Of a stretch of DNA of 64,000 bases, positions 29,632 to 42,346 are shown piece by piece (position 1 is the stretch's first letter; each line of letters starts with the position of its first letter). The translations under genes were made by a program, and so were the position numbers. The DNA lies in NCBI GenBank assembly GCA_018881555.1, contig JACAXG010000080.1, positions 1,515,314-1,579,313 of the forward strand, written 5' to 3'. The DNA comes from Amblyornis subalaris. Its lineage: Eukaryota; Chordata; Aves; Passeriformes; Ptilonorhynchidae. The notes under the pieces are model-generated. The model made no database searches and was not told the DNA's origin. It saw only the letters and a list, made by a program, of their open reading frames with translations.

Positions 29632-32330
29632 GTAAGTGATTTTTTTCACCCTTATTCTGTGTGTAAAGCTACAGTAGTACGTGCAAGACTGTGTAAAGAA
29701 GCTGTTAAGCACACACACAGCGGCTGTGTGTGCAAAGTGGCAAAAATGACTGAAATCCTGATTTGCTGATCAAAGAAAGGTCAGGAAGTGCCCGGAAGGG
29801 GCAGTTTGGAGTGTCGGCACTGGCAGTTTGGAANGTTGGTGCCGGTTCTGCTCGCCCCGGATCCATCTCTGCTCCTGCCTGGCTGGGAGCAGGGGCTGTG
29901 CACGGGTTGGCATGGCTTGGGCTGGTCTGAAGGAGCCTCCCAGCCGAGAGGGAGCCGGGATATCGGAGTCTCCCGCTGGTGAAGAGCTCTTGTGTCATTT
30001 CCTTCTCTCTTCCCCACTTCAAACCCCTCTCAGCTGGGGTGGTGAGCTGTGTGCGTGGGGCAGGATGTTTTGCCTTGCTGTTGCTCCCTGCAATCCCTCG
30101 GCTCCGCGAGCTTTTCCTGGAGAGCAGCCTGGCGGTGCCTGTGCCGGGATTTTCCGAAGGAGAGCGTCGATGGGGGCTGGAGGAGGAACAAGCCGACTGG
30201 CAGAGCGAGGAGGCCTCTCCCTGGAAATGTTTGCCTTAAGGCTTTCCTTTTGCTGCGAGGGTGGCGAAGGAGAGAGGAGGAGATAGAAAAGCAGCTTTTG
30301 TGAAATTCAGAACCCTGGCTGAAGCATTAGTAAGCTCCAAATGGTAGGGAATTCGTTTTCCCACCCCATTCCCAGCTCTGTGCTTGCATATATTGNATTT
30401 CCACACATGTAGATGGACAGGATATGCCTTCGCTTTGCGTTTGAGAACTTCTCTTTAAACATCTGGGTTTTCTGGTTTATTGCTGCTGTGGGTTTGTTGT
30501 TTTGGTTTCTTTTACCCCTGCGATGTTTGTTCATGCAAAATTCATATCTGGGAAGGGCATCTTCAATCCCTGCTTCTGAGTCAAAAAGGGAAAGTATGGA
30601 AGTGAAGAGAGAGATTGTATCATTTAAGAAATATGATTCATGAATTAATCCTCGTCTGCTCCACCATCTGTGGCGTGTGTTTCAATACAGAAATCCTGGG
30701 TTATATCTCTTTAAAAAGCTTTCTTCTTGCTAAGTGCCTGAGTTGGCTGCAGCACTAATGGGGACTGAGCTGCTTTTTGGGGAGAGAGTGGTGGGAGCCT
30801 GGGCAGGTTGCCCCAGCCTGTGCCCAAGCTGCAGGTCATTGAGGAGGGTGCAGAGCTCTGGTTTTTGGGGGGTGCCAGCTCTCTGTGTGATGCCCATGAG
30901 CCTGATGTGCAGGCAAAGCTTGTGCACGACTGCTTTTTGCTGTGGAATCATGGATCTCCCGCTGGGATGGAGTGAGAGATGGGAAGCNGTGGCAGGAGGT
31001 GGAGGCACCNGTCGAGGTCTTTCTGAAAAATAAGTGGCTCTTTCTAAAATGGACTGGCAGGNTGTTTTGTACTTGTGCTCCAGAAAATAAAGCACTGAGG
31101 TAGTTCCTGTCCTCTGTTTCCTGGTGATGTTTTTGTAATGTCTTTGTAGATAGGGAGAAAGGGGAGGTTGCCCATCATTGCCCCAAAAAGGAACTGCCAT
31201 ACTGTGTGCTTCCAGGAGAAGTGGGGAATGAAGGAACACTGGGGCTTTTGGGAGTGACCTTTTTTGGATTTGATTNTTTGAAATTGTTTCCCAGCTTTTT
31301 GCAGGGAACAGCTTTCCTTTAGAAACACATTTTCTCAGGTTCCTATTCCTGAAGCAGCACACCTGGTTTGCTGCTGGGATCAGACCCGAGACGTGTGAGC
31401 CCTTTTTGTCCTTCCTGGACAGAGTTCCTGAGCAGGACAACGTTTGAACGCTGCATCCAGCATCAATCCCTTTCCTGGATTGCTCCCTTTCCTGGCCTGG
31501 GGCANTTGCTGCCTGGGATTTGCCCCATCAGTTTTCTCCCATGCCTCATGTGAGGTGCTGGTGAAAGCTTGAGTGTTTTTCCTGTTGTTCTGGAGGAGGG
31601 GCTGAGGTGGTGGATGNTGGGTGGCCTCAGCCCTTGGCACAGCTCACGGTGGCCTCAGCCCGTGGCTCGATGATGCTCCCACGTGGCCACAGCTCCTCCT
31701 GTGCCAGTGCCACTGATGTGAGCACAGCCCTGCCTGGCCCTGCTCATGCTGATGGATGGAGGTTTTCCAGGAGCTCAGTCCCACGGTGAAATATTGCAGG
31801 TTTATTGCCTTCCCATTCATCCTGTTTTCACGCCTTTCTGCCTCCCTGACTCATTGCCATCCGGCCTCTGCCTGCAGTTCCTATTTGCTCTGGGAACACC
31901 CACTGGACAAGGGGAGCGTGGCAAAGCTCTGATGATGCTTTCCATTGCCCTGGGAGCTGCTTTTTTAATTGAGCTTCTAAAGCCAGGATGGGAAAGGAAA
32001 ATGCCTTTTGTCAGCTGCAGGAATAAAGTGTTAAAAGGAAGGAGGAGGGGGGGATGCTCTGTCCTGTAGCCAGGTACTGAGCCCACTGAGGCTCTTGCAG
32101 GGTCCCTAAGAAATGTTTTCCCATTCCTTCCACTGTCACAAATCCCTTTCTGCTCACTCACCAGGGAACCCTTGGATGTGCAGGTGCTTCATGGCACGAA
32201 AAGTCAACTCCACAAGCACCTGGTATCCCAATGTTTCCATAAATTGCTGCNTCTTAAGGGAAAATGGTGTCAGCAGTGTTTCAGCAAATGTTCAACCCAA
32301 CCTGAAATTAGGCTGAAATATGTCCCTATT
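29632..32330. other. Non-coding interval with a long minus-strand frame
   Basis: No gene recognised. 29800-30290 is GC-richer with scattered CpG. 30730-31440 holds a 236-codon frame on the minus strand whose N-containing codons (AAN, NCC, CNG, ACN) cannot be stops. Its product is low in recognisable features and matches nothing I know. A short direct duplication lies at 31620-31668. Confidence 0.45.
31620..31668 (+). repeat. 28-bp direct duplication, imperfect
   Basis: GGTGGCCTCAGCCCTTGGC with ACAGCTCAC (31620-31647) is followed directly by GGTGGCCTCAGCCCGTGGC plus TC (31648-31668), a shorter second copy with one substitution. A simple local tandem duplication. Confidence 0.8.
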
Positions 32331-32588
32331 CCAGTGACAGGACCCAAAGGAATGGCCTGAATTCCTGTCAGGTTGGATATCAGGAAAAGGTTCTTCCCCC
32401 AGAGGGTGGTGGGCACTGAACAGGCTCCCCAGGGAATGGGCACGGCCCCAAGGCTGCCAGAGCTCCAGGAATGTTTGGACAATGCTTTCAGGCACAGGGT
32501 GGGATTGTTGGGGTGTCCTGTGCAGGGCCAGGAGTTGGACTGGATGATACCTGTGGGTCCCTTCCAACTCAGGGTATTCTGATTCTGT
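32331..32588 (+). mobile_element. CR1 LINE 3' fragment (type C tail)
   Basis: A sense copy of a third CR1 subfamily. It has CAGGTTGGATATCAGGAAAA, GGTTCTTCCCCCAGAGGGTG, GAACAGGCTCCCCAGGGAA, GTTTGGACAATGCTTTCAGG, GGGGTGTCCTGTGCAGGGCC, GGAGTTGGACTGGATGAT and GGGTCCCTTCCAACTCAGG, then the tail TATTCTGATTCTGTGG. It is the only member of this type in the window. The ORF2 remnant is interrupted. Confidence 0.92.
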
Positions 32589-33306
32589 GGCACCTCTGCA
32601 TGGAAAATACTCACAGGAATACAAACCAGAATGGGCANGCAGCTTTCGTCCATCTCACCCACCCAGACACACCTGGATGTTCACAGCTTTTGCCAGTAAC
32701 TTCCTCATTTCTTGTCTGCCTTTACAATATTTTGCAATTTTTTTACATTTCTTAATTGCTTCAATCGTTTTTATTTGGTGAGTGTTTCTAAGCTCGTTTG
32801 CCATTCTGTATGTCTGGGAAGGAGAGGTGGTTTCCTGGGGTCTCTTCTGCAAACCTCCCCCTCTGCCAGGTGTGTGCTGGTCCCTCCTGTGTCAGCTGAT
32901 GCTGGTAATCACTTTGCCAAGGTCTCCATAGAACAAAAGTTATGGACTTTGTACCTGGAGAAAGTCCTGTGCTTATCCACATGCCCAGTGTTGGCATTTT
33001 GCAAAACACTTCAAGCCCCCAAAGAAGCTCTGCTGGTGAAAAAACACAACCAAACCAAGGAGAGGTAAAACAAATTCTACCATAAATGGGAAACAGAAGC
33101 AGTCCAGGCATTTTGATAAGCAGATTCCATTAGCCACAGGTTTCACTTGTTATTTTAAGCTTTGATTAAAAATCAGCAGCTTTAATTTAAAGGAAAAAAG
33201 GGACATATTTATGCTCACCCTTNTTTCCACCACAGCATGGAGTTGTAAATGAGGGGTCCAGTGGATCCCCCCTGGCTTCTCCTCCGTCTGCAGGGTCCCC
33301 CCCGAT

Positions 33307-33328
33307 GGGAGAGGGTCCCTTGGGAGGG
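33307..33328 (+). other. G-quadruplex motif
   Basis: G runs at 33307-33309, 33313-33315, 33322-33324 and 33326-33328 with loops of 3, 6 and 1 bases. It fits the G3N1-7 rule. No associated gene. Confidence 0.6.
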
Positions 33329-33416
33329 TGACAATGCTGGTGGCAGAGGACACGTGACTTTCCTCCAGGATTTCTTGCGGACAGCTCAGGCAGAGAGGAG
33401 CAGCACTGATTCCCCA

Positions 33417-34343
33417 TCAATTCTTTNGGACCCCAGTGAAACAGCTGCTTGTTTCTCCTAAACAATTATGCCAAGACGGAAATTGGCTTGTGTCTGTACG
33501 GACTTTTTGGATGGGGAAAATTAAGCAGTAATAGCTGGAAAAATAATATGGGCTATGAGATAATAGATGCCTGAGGGATAAAATTAAGCAGTATTTTACA
33601 ACGAAGGAAGAGGGTTTGGCAATAAATAGTTTGCCTTTGACTTCCTTTTGTTTGCCAGAGGACTGATGTTGTTTGGGAGAGGTTGTCCTGGGATGTGTTT
33701 TCCAAGCAGATGTAGGAAAATAGTGAAGGTGTGGGGGATTTTTAATCCTTCCCATAAAGGCTGGTGCCAGGGCTGGGGCGCAGCTCCTGCTGCCAGCACT
33801 GCCAGCATGTTGGATGTGACAGGGATGTGACACTGGAGCTGCTGTGGGAAATCCCANCCGTGCAGGGGGATGTTTAGAAGAGAACAGCGAGGTTTGCCAA
33901 ACAAGTGGGAACGGGATTGGGTTTAAATGCCATAGGGAGCCCAGAAAACTCAGGAAGGGGCGGTGGCTTGTTGAACACCCTGGCAGGGTCCAAATGGAGG
34001 TTGTTCCCAATCTCCCTGNGTGCTGCTGTTCTGCTTGGCTGCTTTGGGCTGTGCAGGAGCCCCTTCCCAATAATGCCACGGCAGTGGGATTTGGTGCTAT
34101 TCTGCTCTCTCCCCATAACAGCTCCATGAGCACCTGGGTAAGGAGGTCATTTGGAAATGCTGTTTTCTCCATTTCAGGTGCCTCAAACCACCGTCCTTTC
34201 CACTTGTGCACAGGGAATATGCCAAGGTGGGCTGGGAAAACGCCTTGGTTGCCTCCTGGTGCCGGTGGCAAACATCCCAGGGAGCTCAGGGCTCGCCCTC
34301 TGCTCCAGGGGCACCATCGTGGGCAGGGCTTGTTCATCCTCAC
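33417..34343 (-). other. Longest open frame (308 codons), unrecognised
   Basis: A minus-strand frame from the ATG at 34343 to a stop at 33417 is open for 308 codons. Its three N-containing codons (NCA, NTG, CNA) cannot be stops, so the openness is real. No domain, signal peptide or family is recognised. The translation is Ser/Pro/Leu-rich like translated non-coding DNA, and the opposite strand is also open for 181 codons (33844-34389), which points to a stop-poor region. It is not called as a gene. Confidence 0.15.
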
Positions 34344-37300
34344 TTTGCATGAAATAAAAGCTCAGTTCAAACAGAGCTGCACACCCTAATCCCACCTTCC
34401 CAAGGATGGATTTGGGTGCAGCAAGTTGAGATACGAGGTCTTCAGCCCAGGCCAGCTGCTGAGAACTTTTAATTTCACAAACTCCAGGGAGAGCCTCCCT
34501 GCCAGGTGGAGGGGANTTCCTCAGCACGAATGGGACTTGGAAGAGTCCCGAGGCGCAGAGTCCTGGCTGCCCCTGGGGGCTGAGTGGGACTTGGGAGCGC
34601 TCAGCACCTCTGCAAACGAGGCCGAACTGTCTCGTGCATCCCAAACGGAATCATTAAGTCGCTGTTTCATTAAGACTCTGTTTTTATTCATGGAGTGTAA
34701 TGTGATTCATTTGCCCTTTTGCTCTCGTGTGGAGAAGGCCGTCATCTCGTATGCATGGCTGGCTGCAGGCACAGCTCTGCTTGGTTATTATTTTTAGGGT
34801 TTTTGGGAGGGAGCAGACATTTTCATCATGTGCAGAGAGGCCTTGCAGCTGAGNGGCCACAAATCCGGTGCTGGCCGCGCTCCCCCAGCCCTGGTTGGGA
34901 GCATTTAGCTGAGCTCAGCTCTCCTTCTCCACATCTCCCGGTGAGGATCCCTTATCCTGCTCCAGCCCCCCGTGCCAGGGCAGCACTGGAGCCCNTGCAC
35001 CTCGCCCAGGGCAGCGCTGGAGGCAGGAGGGACACGCTGGGGAATGCTGCTGAGCTCTGAGGGAACAGCATCCTCGGGTGTCCCAGTGACACCCAGTCCC
35101 CAACAGCTCCTTGCAGAGGGTGGGTGAAGCTGTTTACTGGGGAACCCAAAGCCCAGGCTTAGGGTTGTGGCACAGGATCCTTCTGATGTGTGGTGGAATG
35201 TAGGATGGGACTGTGCTTTACTTGATGAGCTGATTAAAAATGGGTGAAGAGCACNGAGGCTCCTCGCTGCTGCGGATCACTCAGTGACAACTGCAGCCAA
35301 GGGAAATTATTCCTCCTTGGAGTTGAAAGAAGAAAGACACCAAGCAAGGCAAGAGCATAGGATACAAAAGGACAGACAAAATGCAATTTTTTAAAATGTT
35401 AGCATGGGAAGCATCAATTAAGCCGCTAATTCCAAAAGAACAATAATGAGTAAANGAGTTGGAGTCACTGCCTCTCACAGTGGAACAGGCCCAGAGTGCT
35501 TCAGTTGGATCTGCAAAACAAGATCTGAGAAGTCCCTCCCAGCCCTGGCCGTCGTGGCCAGCCCTTTTTAATCACAAAGCCCTGAACTCTGTCCTGCTGT
35601 CAGGTTCCACGTGGCCACCCTGCATGGCTCAGTGACCGTCTCAAAGTCCTCAGGTGACCCTGAGTTTCTGATGCTGTGGGGTCACAGTACGTGTGAAAAT
35701 CAATGAGATTTTAGAAGCAAAGGGCAGAAGGAGGAGAGTTAGCCCCATGTGTTTCTTTTCTTTTTGTCTTTTCCTCTTCTTCCTTCTCTTTTTTCCTCCC
35801 CACACACAGTTCAGAGCCCAAAACCATGCTGGGAAGGACCCACAGAAAACAATGTGTGAGGCACAGGCAAAGGGGAAGGCACGAGCTGGGCGCTTCATCT
35901 GATGATTTTCTTACACTTTGTTTATGGGAAGGCATAAGAGAGGGTCAGGTGTGGCTAAAGATTAGGAGATAGGGTTTTCAGAAGAGCCTGGAGGCGGGAG
36001 CTGTTTGGGAAGGGGAGGTTTTTAGCCTCCAACAATGAGGGTAGACAAAAGAGGTGGAAGCAGGGAGGTAATAACACCGACCTTCTCCGCTCTTTGTTTG
36101 CAACCAAGAAATGCACAAATCGCTGCTGATATTGCTGAGTGCTTTCCTGCTGCTTTGTGGCTTGATTTGGAGCTGCAGCCGTTCCGAGCCTGGTTCCTGA
36201 CTTCCAAAAAAAAAATAAACAACCGAGCAAATCCTGGCTGACGGGATCGTAATCGTTCCCTCCGCGGTGCCCACCGGGAGGACTGGGTCGCCAACACCTT
36301 CACCTTGCATCGACCTTAGATCCTGGGTGGATTTGGTACAGATTAATGCCTTTTGGAGAGTTCTAGAAAGGTCAAAAACAGAAAAGAAGCTCTAATAGCA
36401 GTGTAGCAACCAGCTGGCTGCGTTGGGTTTCATTTTACTGCCATAGTAACACCAGGAGCCTCGGTGTCAGTACTGTACCCACTGAATGCCATTCCCCCCC
36501 TCGTTTTGTCAAGAGACAAGCCCATAAGAAGGTATTTTCCTCCTGAAGAATTTCTCTGAGGCAGTAATGGGCTTTTTGGAGGGTTTGGTCCTCGTACCCA
36601 GAGATGTAAGGTGGGTGATTTACAAGGCACTGTGCAAATGCCAAATTGTTAGGCAGAACTGCTGCTGATTTAGAAGGCAGTTAAAGCTCTGAATGTGCCA
36701 AGTGCCAGTAGAGTGTTTCTACAGATGGAATAACTGGAAATATTGGAGAGATTCCAAAGGTTTAATCAAATTCAACCAGGTTTTTTTCCCTTTTTCTTTT
36801 TTTTTTTTTTAAACTGCACAATTCTCTGAGGGATGCGGGTTGAAATAGTAGATTATTCCATTGCTTTTAGTACCGTGGGGGAGATTTTTCCAGATGAACA
36901 TAAAGCAAACACACAGGACTTTGAAGCAAAAACCTAAGTGGGCCTGTAAACGAGGGCTGGAGCAGCAATGCCCTGAAATGCTGGACCAGAGTAGGGAACA
37001 TCTCAGATTCCCTGGCAAGAGGCTCCTTGGAAGCGGGATGATGGGGTTTCAGTCACGCAGTACAAAGGGAAGCAGCCACAGTGTCCCTGGTCCAGTTCTG
37101 CTGGACCCAGGCAGGTTTTGGTGGGATTCTGGGCATCCTCTCCGTGCTCGCCGTGCAGCGCTGGGACATGCATATGTTTCTGCACAGATGCCCACCTTCC
37201 TCTAGTCTTGTTGACAGCCTTTCCAAGGCTTCTTATTTAGCCAGACCATATGTGCTTGGGCATGGAGATAGTGGGATGTGGAAAGAGCAGCGCGTTATCC

Positions 37301-39513
37301 TTGGGCTGCAAACACCATCAGGAGCAATTCCCAGCAAATTTTGCCGGCGCGGAGATCCAGAGCTCCTGGTCCAGCATCGCAGGGCACGCGGAGCCATCGG
37401 AGCCGATTTCTCCNCTCATTTGTCAAAACCAGGTTCCAGCAAGCCATTTCCCTTTGTTCTATCCCAAAACCAGCTCTCCCTGTCCACTCCTTGAATATCC
37501 ATCCAAAGCATGGATGAAGGCCTCCAGGGAGAGAGAGCATGGTGTCTCCAGGTANAGTTAGCTGCTGCGGTGATGTGGGACCAAGCTGGGGAAGGGGTNG
37601 GAAATTTTTCCGTGGGATTGATACAGAAAACAAAGAGTCCATCTCCATTGCTGGTGGCAGGGGTTTGTTTGGGGTGAGGTGNCAGGGCTGGGAGCCCCTG
37701 AGGGTGTGGCTGTGAGGAAGAGCTGTCCCAGGAGTGATGCTGGGACAGTGCTGGAGCTTTTTCCTTGCTCTGGGTTGTTTTCAGCAGCATTTTTGGGTTT
37801 TGCAGACNGCCTGATTGGATCCATTCATTGTCATTTATTTATTCTGGTAAGAGAAGAAGAGTTTCCCCTTTCCTGGAGCGTTTGGTATTGATCCTCTCCG
37901 GAGTTGGGGACTGCCCCTCCGAGGCTCTGCCGTGCTCACACCCCTGTGTGGCTCCGTGCTGTGTTTCTCATGGAATAAATTGCTCCAAAGCCATTAGCCT
38001 CGATGCCACAGTCTGCTGCTCCTGCTTTCCTGCCCCACCTCCGCCCTGCCATTGATCCAGCCTGCTCCCTGTTTGCTGCAGTCAGGGCTGCCTCTGCCGC
38101 TGCGCACAAATTGCCTTCAAATTGAATTGGTTAAAACCATTCTATAAACATTCCCTCCCCTTCCTGATCCTGGCCACTGCGCCAGCCAGAGCTGGGAGCT
38201 TTCACGTGATTTTTACCTGGCCGAAGGATGGGGGAAGATTACTAATTTTTTGTGTGCGTGTGTGGTTTTTTTTAAATTAAAATCAACGTAGAAATTAGAA
38301 ACTACATGATTATAGGAATCAGGCCTCTGAAGAAGCTGTTTTCTGTGGATCTGTGTCCTGGGTGGTGTGTCCTGCTCAAAGGATGCTCACCTACAAAGGT
38401 GTGGATGCCTCTGGCCAGGGCTGCAGGAGCACCTTGAGNCAGTGACACAGGAACTCTGTGTCAGACACATCCAAATGCATCTGTGTGGGTGCAAAAAAGC
38501 TTTTTTAAGGACTGTGGAAAGAAGGCTTGGAAATAAGAAACGATTTTGCAGGTATTTCCAAGTGTCACCCCGAAAAGGTGTGTTTGTACAAAAGGTGGCA
38601 CAGTGCTTCCAGCAGCTGGTGATGTTCCATTGTTACTCATTCATCATCCGTCCCTCCAAACTCCTCTTCACTCCAAATACTCTCACAAGGGCCCTTCTGC
38701 AGCAACGTTTATCTCGAGTGCTGCTATATCAGGACTCATCGATCTTGTCATAAGATCATCTGCACCCAGTCGAAGCTCCAAGGGTNGAAAAGTGACACGA
38801 GCTCTCTGTTCCTCGGGGCCTGTTCTCCGGTGCTGCCGAGAGCATGACTCAGGGTAGGATTTGCTTGGATCCTCCTTGTGAGCTGACCCATCCCAGGGCC
38901 TCCCCATCTTGGGGGAACCGAGCCCAACATGATTATCTGTCCCCAGGACGTGCTGAGGATCCAGCTAAGCCACTACAGCAAATTTGTCCTCAGTCCCCTG
39001 ACAGCCTCTTAGCCATCTTGCAAATCCTTGTGGAAATGTGCCCGAATTCACTCTTCTCTCAGGATTCCTCCTTCCTGCCCTTGCCCAGTGGCCCTTGGTC
39101 CTGCAGTTTCTGCCTCTGGAACACCCNTTGATTGCATCTCCTGGGGAATATCCTGGCTGTGTCTTCCCCATACTTGCAGGTTTACTCTTGTGTTATGCTG
39201 AAGGTGGTTTGAACAGGCTCCTGCAGGAATATCTTCCATGCCTGCAGATCCTCCTTAAACTCTTCTCTAACATGTTTGCAGGAGGGGATGTATGAAAGCA
39301 CAGCACACACATCTGGCGTTATGAAGCCTCCTTGTGCCCTCACCCTGTGACCTCTGTGCCTACTCTGACCCCTCCACCCTTGTCTGCTGATGGCAAACAA
39401 GATGCTGCTGCATCCAGCTAAGTTTAGGGTTCTGTGTCATGACATCTGTACGTGCTGCTTCTTGAGGTATTTCACATATAATAATGATTATATGAGATTA
39501 GTGTGGTTGATGG

Positions 39514-39692
39514 TAGTGAGGCCCTGGCCCAGAGAAGCTGTGGCTGCCCTATCCCTGGGAGTGTCCAAGGCCAGGTTGGACAGGGCTTGAAGCANCCTGG
39601 GNTAGTGGAAGNTGTCCCTGCCCATGGTAGGGGGTGGAATGAAATGATCTTTCAGGTCCCTTCCAGCCCAAACCATTTTATTATTCTGTGAG
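39514..39692 (+). mobile_element. CR1 LINE 3' fragment (type A)
   Basis: A sense CR1 3' end of about 180 bp: GAGAAGCTGTGGCTGCC, CAAGGCCAGGTTGGACAGG, CCTGCCCATGGTAGGGGGTG, GGTCCCTTCCAGCCCAAACC, and the tail TTTTATTATTCTGTGAGTCTGTG. Three N positions within 19 bp (39594, 39602, 39612) each replace one consensus base. Confidence 0.94.
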
Positions 39693-41120
39693 TCTGTGCC
39701 CCAGAAAACAAGATTTTGAGGCTCTCAGCTTTTCTTCTTCTCTTCAGATGGAACAGAACATTTCTTTCCAAGGAAATACAGAACATATGAACTGTCTCTC
39801 CCATTCAATACTGATNTTTTTGTCATCTCATGGTGGTTGTTCCCATGCCTTGGAGCTGACAGGGGGAGCACTGGGATGTCCCTGGATCTGTCACCCACCT
39901 GGGACCTGCTTCTGCTCTTCCCTCCCCTCCTTCCACTTCCCACACCACCCAGTGCTCGTCCTGTAGCTCTTGGCCAGACAGGGAATTTAGTATTCAGGAA
40001 GTTGGGAAGTTTGACTGTCCTTGGTCTAATTAGTTCCTTAAGCACAGGGGAGCTCAGATCACAGTTCAAATGGCTGTAATTTGAGTGAGCTTGAGACAAT
40101 AGGAGAGGATTAAGTAGCAAAATTGTGTCTATTACTTTGGCCTAAAAAAAAAAAACTATTCAATTTGAGTAGAATATATAATTTTGTGAGCGTGAGGGTT
40201 AGGTATTAATGTGGGCTTGGCAGAGTTCATCATTTGTAAGACTGCACTGAGAGTTCTTCACGTGCTGAGATCTGAGATCAAGGCTGGGAGTCGAGCACGA
40301 CTTGCTGGAAATTCTCCTCTGAACAAATAATTGGCCTCAACAAAGAAGTGACTGGGGAAGATTTAATTGCTTATTTTTGTAGGAGGTCCTCCTAAATGGT
40401 CTTCTGGTTTTAAATCCCGTGGATATCTGTAAAATTTTGGAGGTGGCCCTTTCTCAGAGAGGGGACCTGCAAGTGTCTGCCTCCCTTTCCCGAGGCTAAG
40501 AGCTTGGCTGGAGGGGATCCATCTCCATGGATCCATCTCCTCAAAAGGGCGTGGTGGAAATACAAAGACCCAAACACCCAGGGGATTCAAAATAATGCAG
40601 TCTGGAGTGAAAGCCTTCGCTTTTCCCTCTCTCTCTTGGCAGCAGATGTTGGAATCCAGGTGTTCTGCACGGAGCGGGCTGCAGCAGCCCATGTGCTGTA
40701 TCCCTGGGAGTCCTAAGTGCTGTTTTCATGCTTTTAGTGGTATTGTGCAAGGCATGGCTGAGGGACAAAATCATTCTTTGCCTATCTAGGATGGGTAAAT
40801 GGTGTATTTTTTCTTTTTTTGTTGGGTTTTTTTTTGTTGTTTTTTAATATTGTGTGCCTGCATCTGTTCCGATAGGGGAAAAACAATGCTAATTGGAACA
40901 TTTGAAGGGGTTTGGAGTAAATGAGAACAAACATTACCAGGCTGAGAGATTTAAAGGGAATTTGGTCGAAATACTAGTGGCAGTTTTAGTCGAAATATCT
41001 GAGTTTAAGGACTTCCAGGAGTGGTTTNAGTTGGCTTAAGCTTGAGCATGGTGAGAATAAAAGGCCTTTAATGGCTGATTTCTGCATTAGCTGAGCTCAC
41101 AGTGTAGAGCATGGGCTGGA
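39693..41120. other. Non-coding interval
   Basis: No gene recognised. It includes an A run near 40145-40157, T-rich sequence at 40805-40848, and a 14-bp duplication at 40515-40542. Confidence 0.5.
40515..40542 (+). repeat. 14-bp direct duplication containing a short palindrome
   Basis: GGATCCATCTCCAT is followed directly by GGATCCATCTCCTC. The junction also makes an inverted repeat, GGATCCAT and ATGGATCC around CTCC. A small slippage product. Confidence 0.8.
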
Positions 41121-41258
41121 TCATGGAATCATTTAGGTTGGAAAAGCCTTGTGATATCTTCGAGTCCAACCATTCCCCCAGGACTGCCACGGCCACCACT
41201 AGCCTGTATCCCAAAGTGCCACATCTACACATCTTTTAAATCCCTCTCGTGGCACAAC
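41121..41258 (-). mobile_element. CR1 LINE 3' fragment (type B), antisense, short
   Basis: An antisense type B end: TCATGGAATCATTTAGGTTG, GAAAAGCCTTGTGATATC, GAGTCCAACCATTCCCCC, CCCAAAGTGCCACATCTAC, TTAAATCCCTC. Only about 140 bp remain and it is more diverged than the type A copies. The middle reads ACTAGCCTGTATCCC where sister copies have ACTAACCCGTGTCCC. Confidence 0.9.
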
Positions 41259-42346
41259 TTGCAGGCAGGTCTGTCCTGCTGCCGCCTTTTATTTTCCTGT
41301 GAAAGAAGTCAGGTTTGAGCATTGCATAGATAATGCAGCAAACCCACACAGNTTTGTCCTTTCTTGCTGTCTCATGGATGTCTGTGACCTGTGGGGGGGT
41401 GATGAGGTGTTGGATCAGCAGATCCCTGCTGGAACCACGTCCTTCCCATGCCAACCAGCCGGCTGCTTCCAAGGAGCACCAAATGGAGCTTTCTGCTGCA
41501 GGTACCTGTGTTGCACTGGAGGATGTGCTGAGGTACCAGGCAGCTGTGGTTGCATTTTCTGGATGGATAANGAGGTTCCTGCACGGGCATATTTAGGACT
41601 TCCAAAGCATTTGGGTGACAATTCGCTGTGCAGAGCAAAGGGACACAGAAACACTTNAATGCTGCCTCCAGTCTCCTTTGAAGTCTGGGCAGAGGTCGTG
41701 TTTACTGCAGTTTTTTTAATTTTGGCTTATTTCTTCAGGTCGGCCCTTCTTTCCCCTCTAACCTGAAGGCTTGTGCTTGCTTGGTTCTCATGCTGGCCAC
41801 CTTTAAATCAACCAGAGAACGATGCATTGGCTTCGCCAGCATTTAATTTATTCCTCCTGTGTTTGCTTCTTTGCTCGAAGCCTCTCAGTAGGCAAGGGGT
41901 TAAACAGCATCCTCATGGTTCTTCCAGTTACCCCATCAGGACTGTTTAAAAATTAGCTTCTCCCCACTTACTGCACTATAATTAGGATACAGGAGTTGTG
42001 GGGAATGATTTCACAAAGTGACTTGGTGTACTCGCCCGTGCACCCCAGGGAGCCAGGCAATTATGCATACATAATTCCACTCTTTGAATATTTTCTCTTT
42101 CTCTGCATAATTTCTCTCTATTCATCTTTCCAGTGTCCTTCTGAGATAAACTTAGAAGTCTCAGCTTTCAGAATTTAAAAAAAGATCCTGTGCCTGCATG
42201 TGCACTATTTGCATTTAAACCAGCAGCCGTTCTCGGGGATGCAGCGGAGGGGAGGAGGGCATGGAGCCTGTGGAAGGAACTAGGAGAAGCCCTTCAGTGC
42301 AACAGCACATCCATGCTGGCTGGGGAAGGATCAGAGACAGGCAGGG
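41259..42346. other. Non-coding interval
   Basis: No gene recognised. 41940-42180 is A/T-rich with a CTATAATTAGG-type core and pyrimidine tracts. The rest is ordinary unique sequence. Confidence 0.5.

Larger units (their letters stand above)
32589..39513. other. Non-coding unique sequence, 6.9 kb
   Basis: No gene or transposon recognised; this is the longest CR1-free stretch in the right half. It includes a quadruplex motif at 33307-33328, the longest open frame of the window on the minus strand (33417-34343), T runs near 36795-36811, and a small CpG-richer patch at about 37345-37400. 35380-35460 and 38100-38300 are A/T-rich with TTAATT-type motifs but too short to call elements. Confidence 0.5.
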
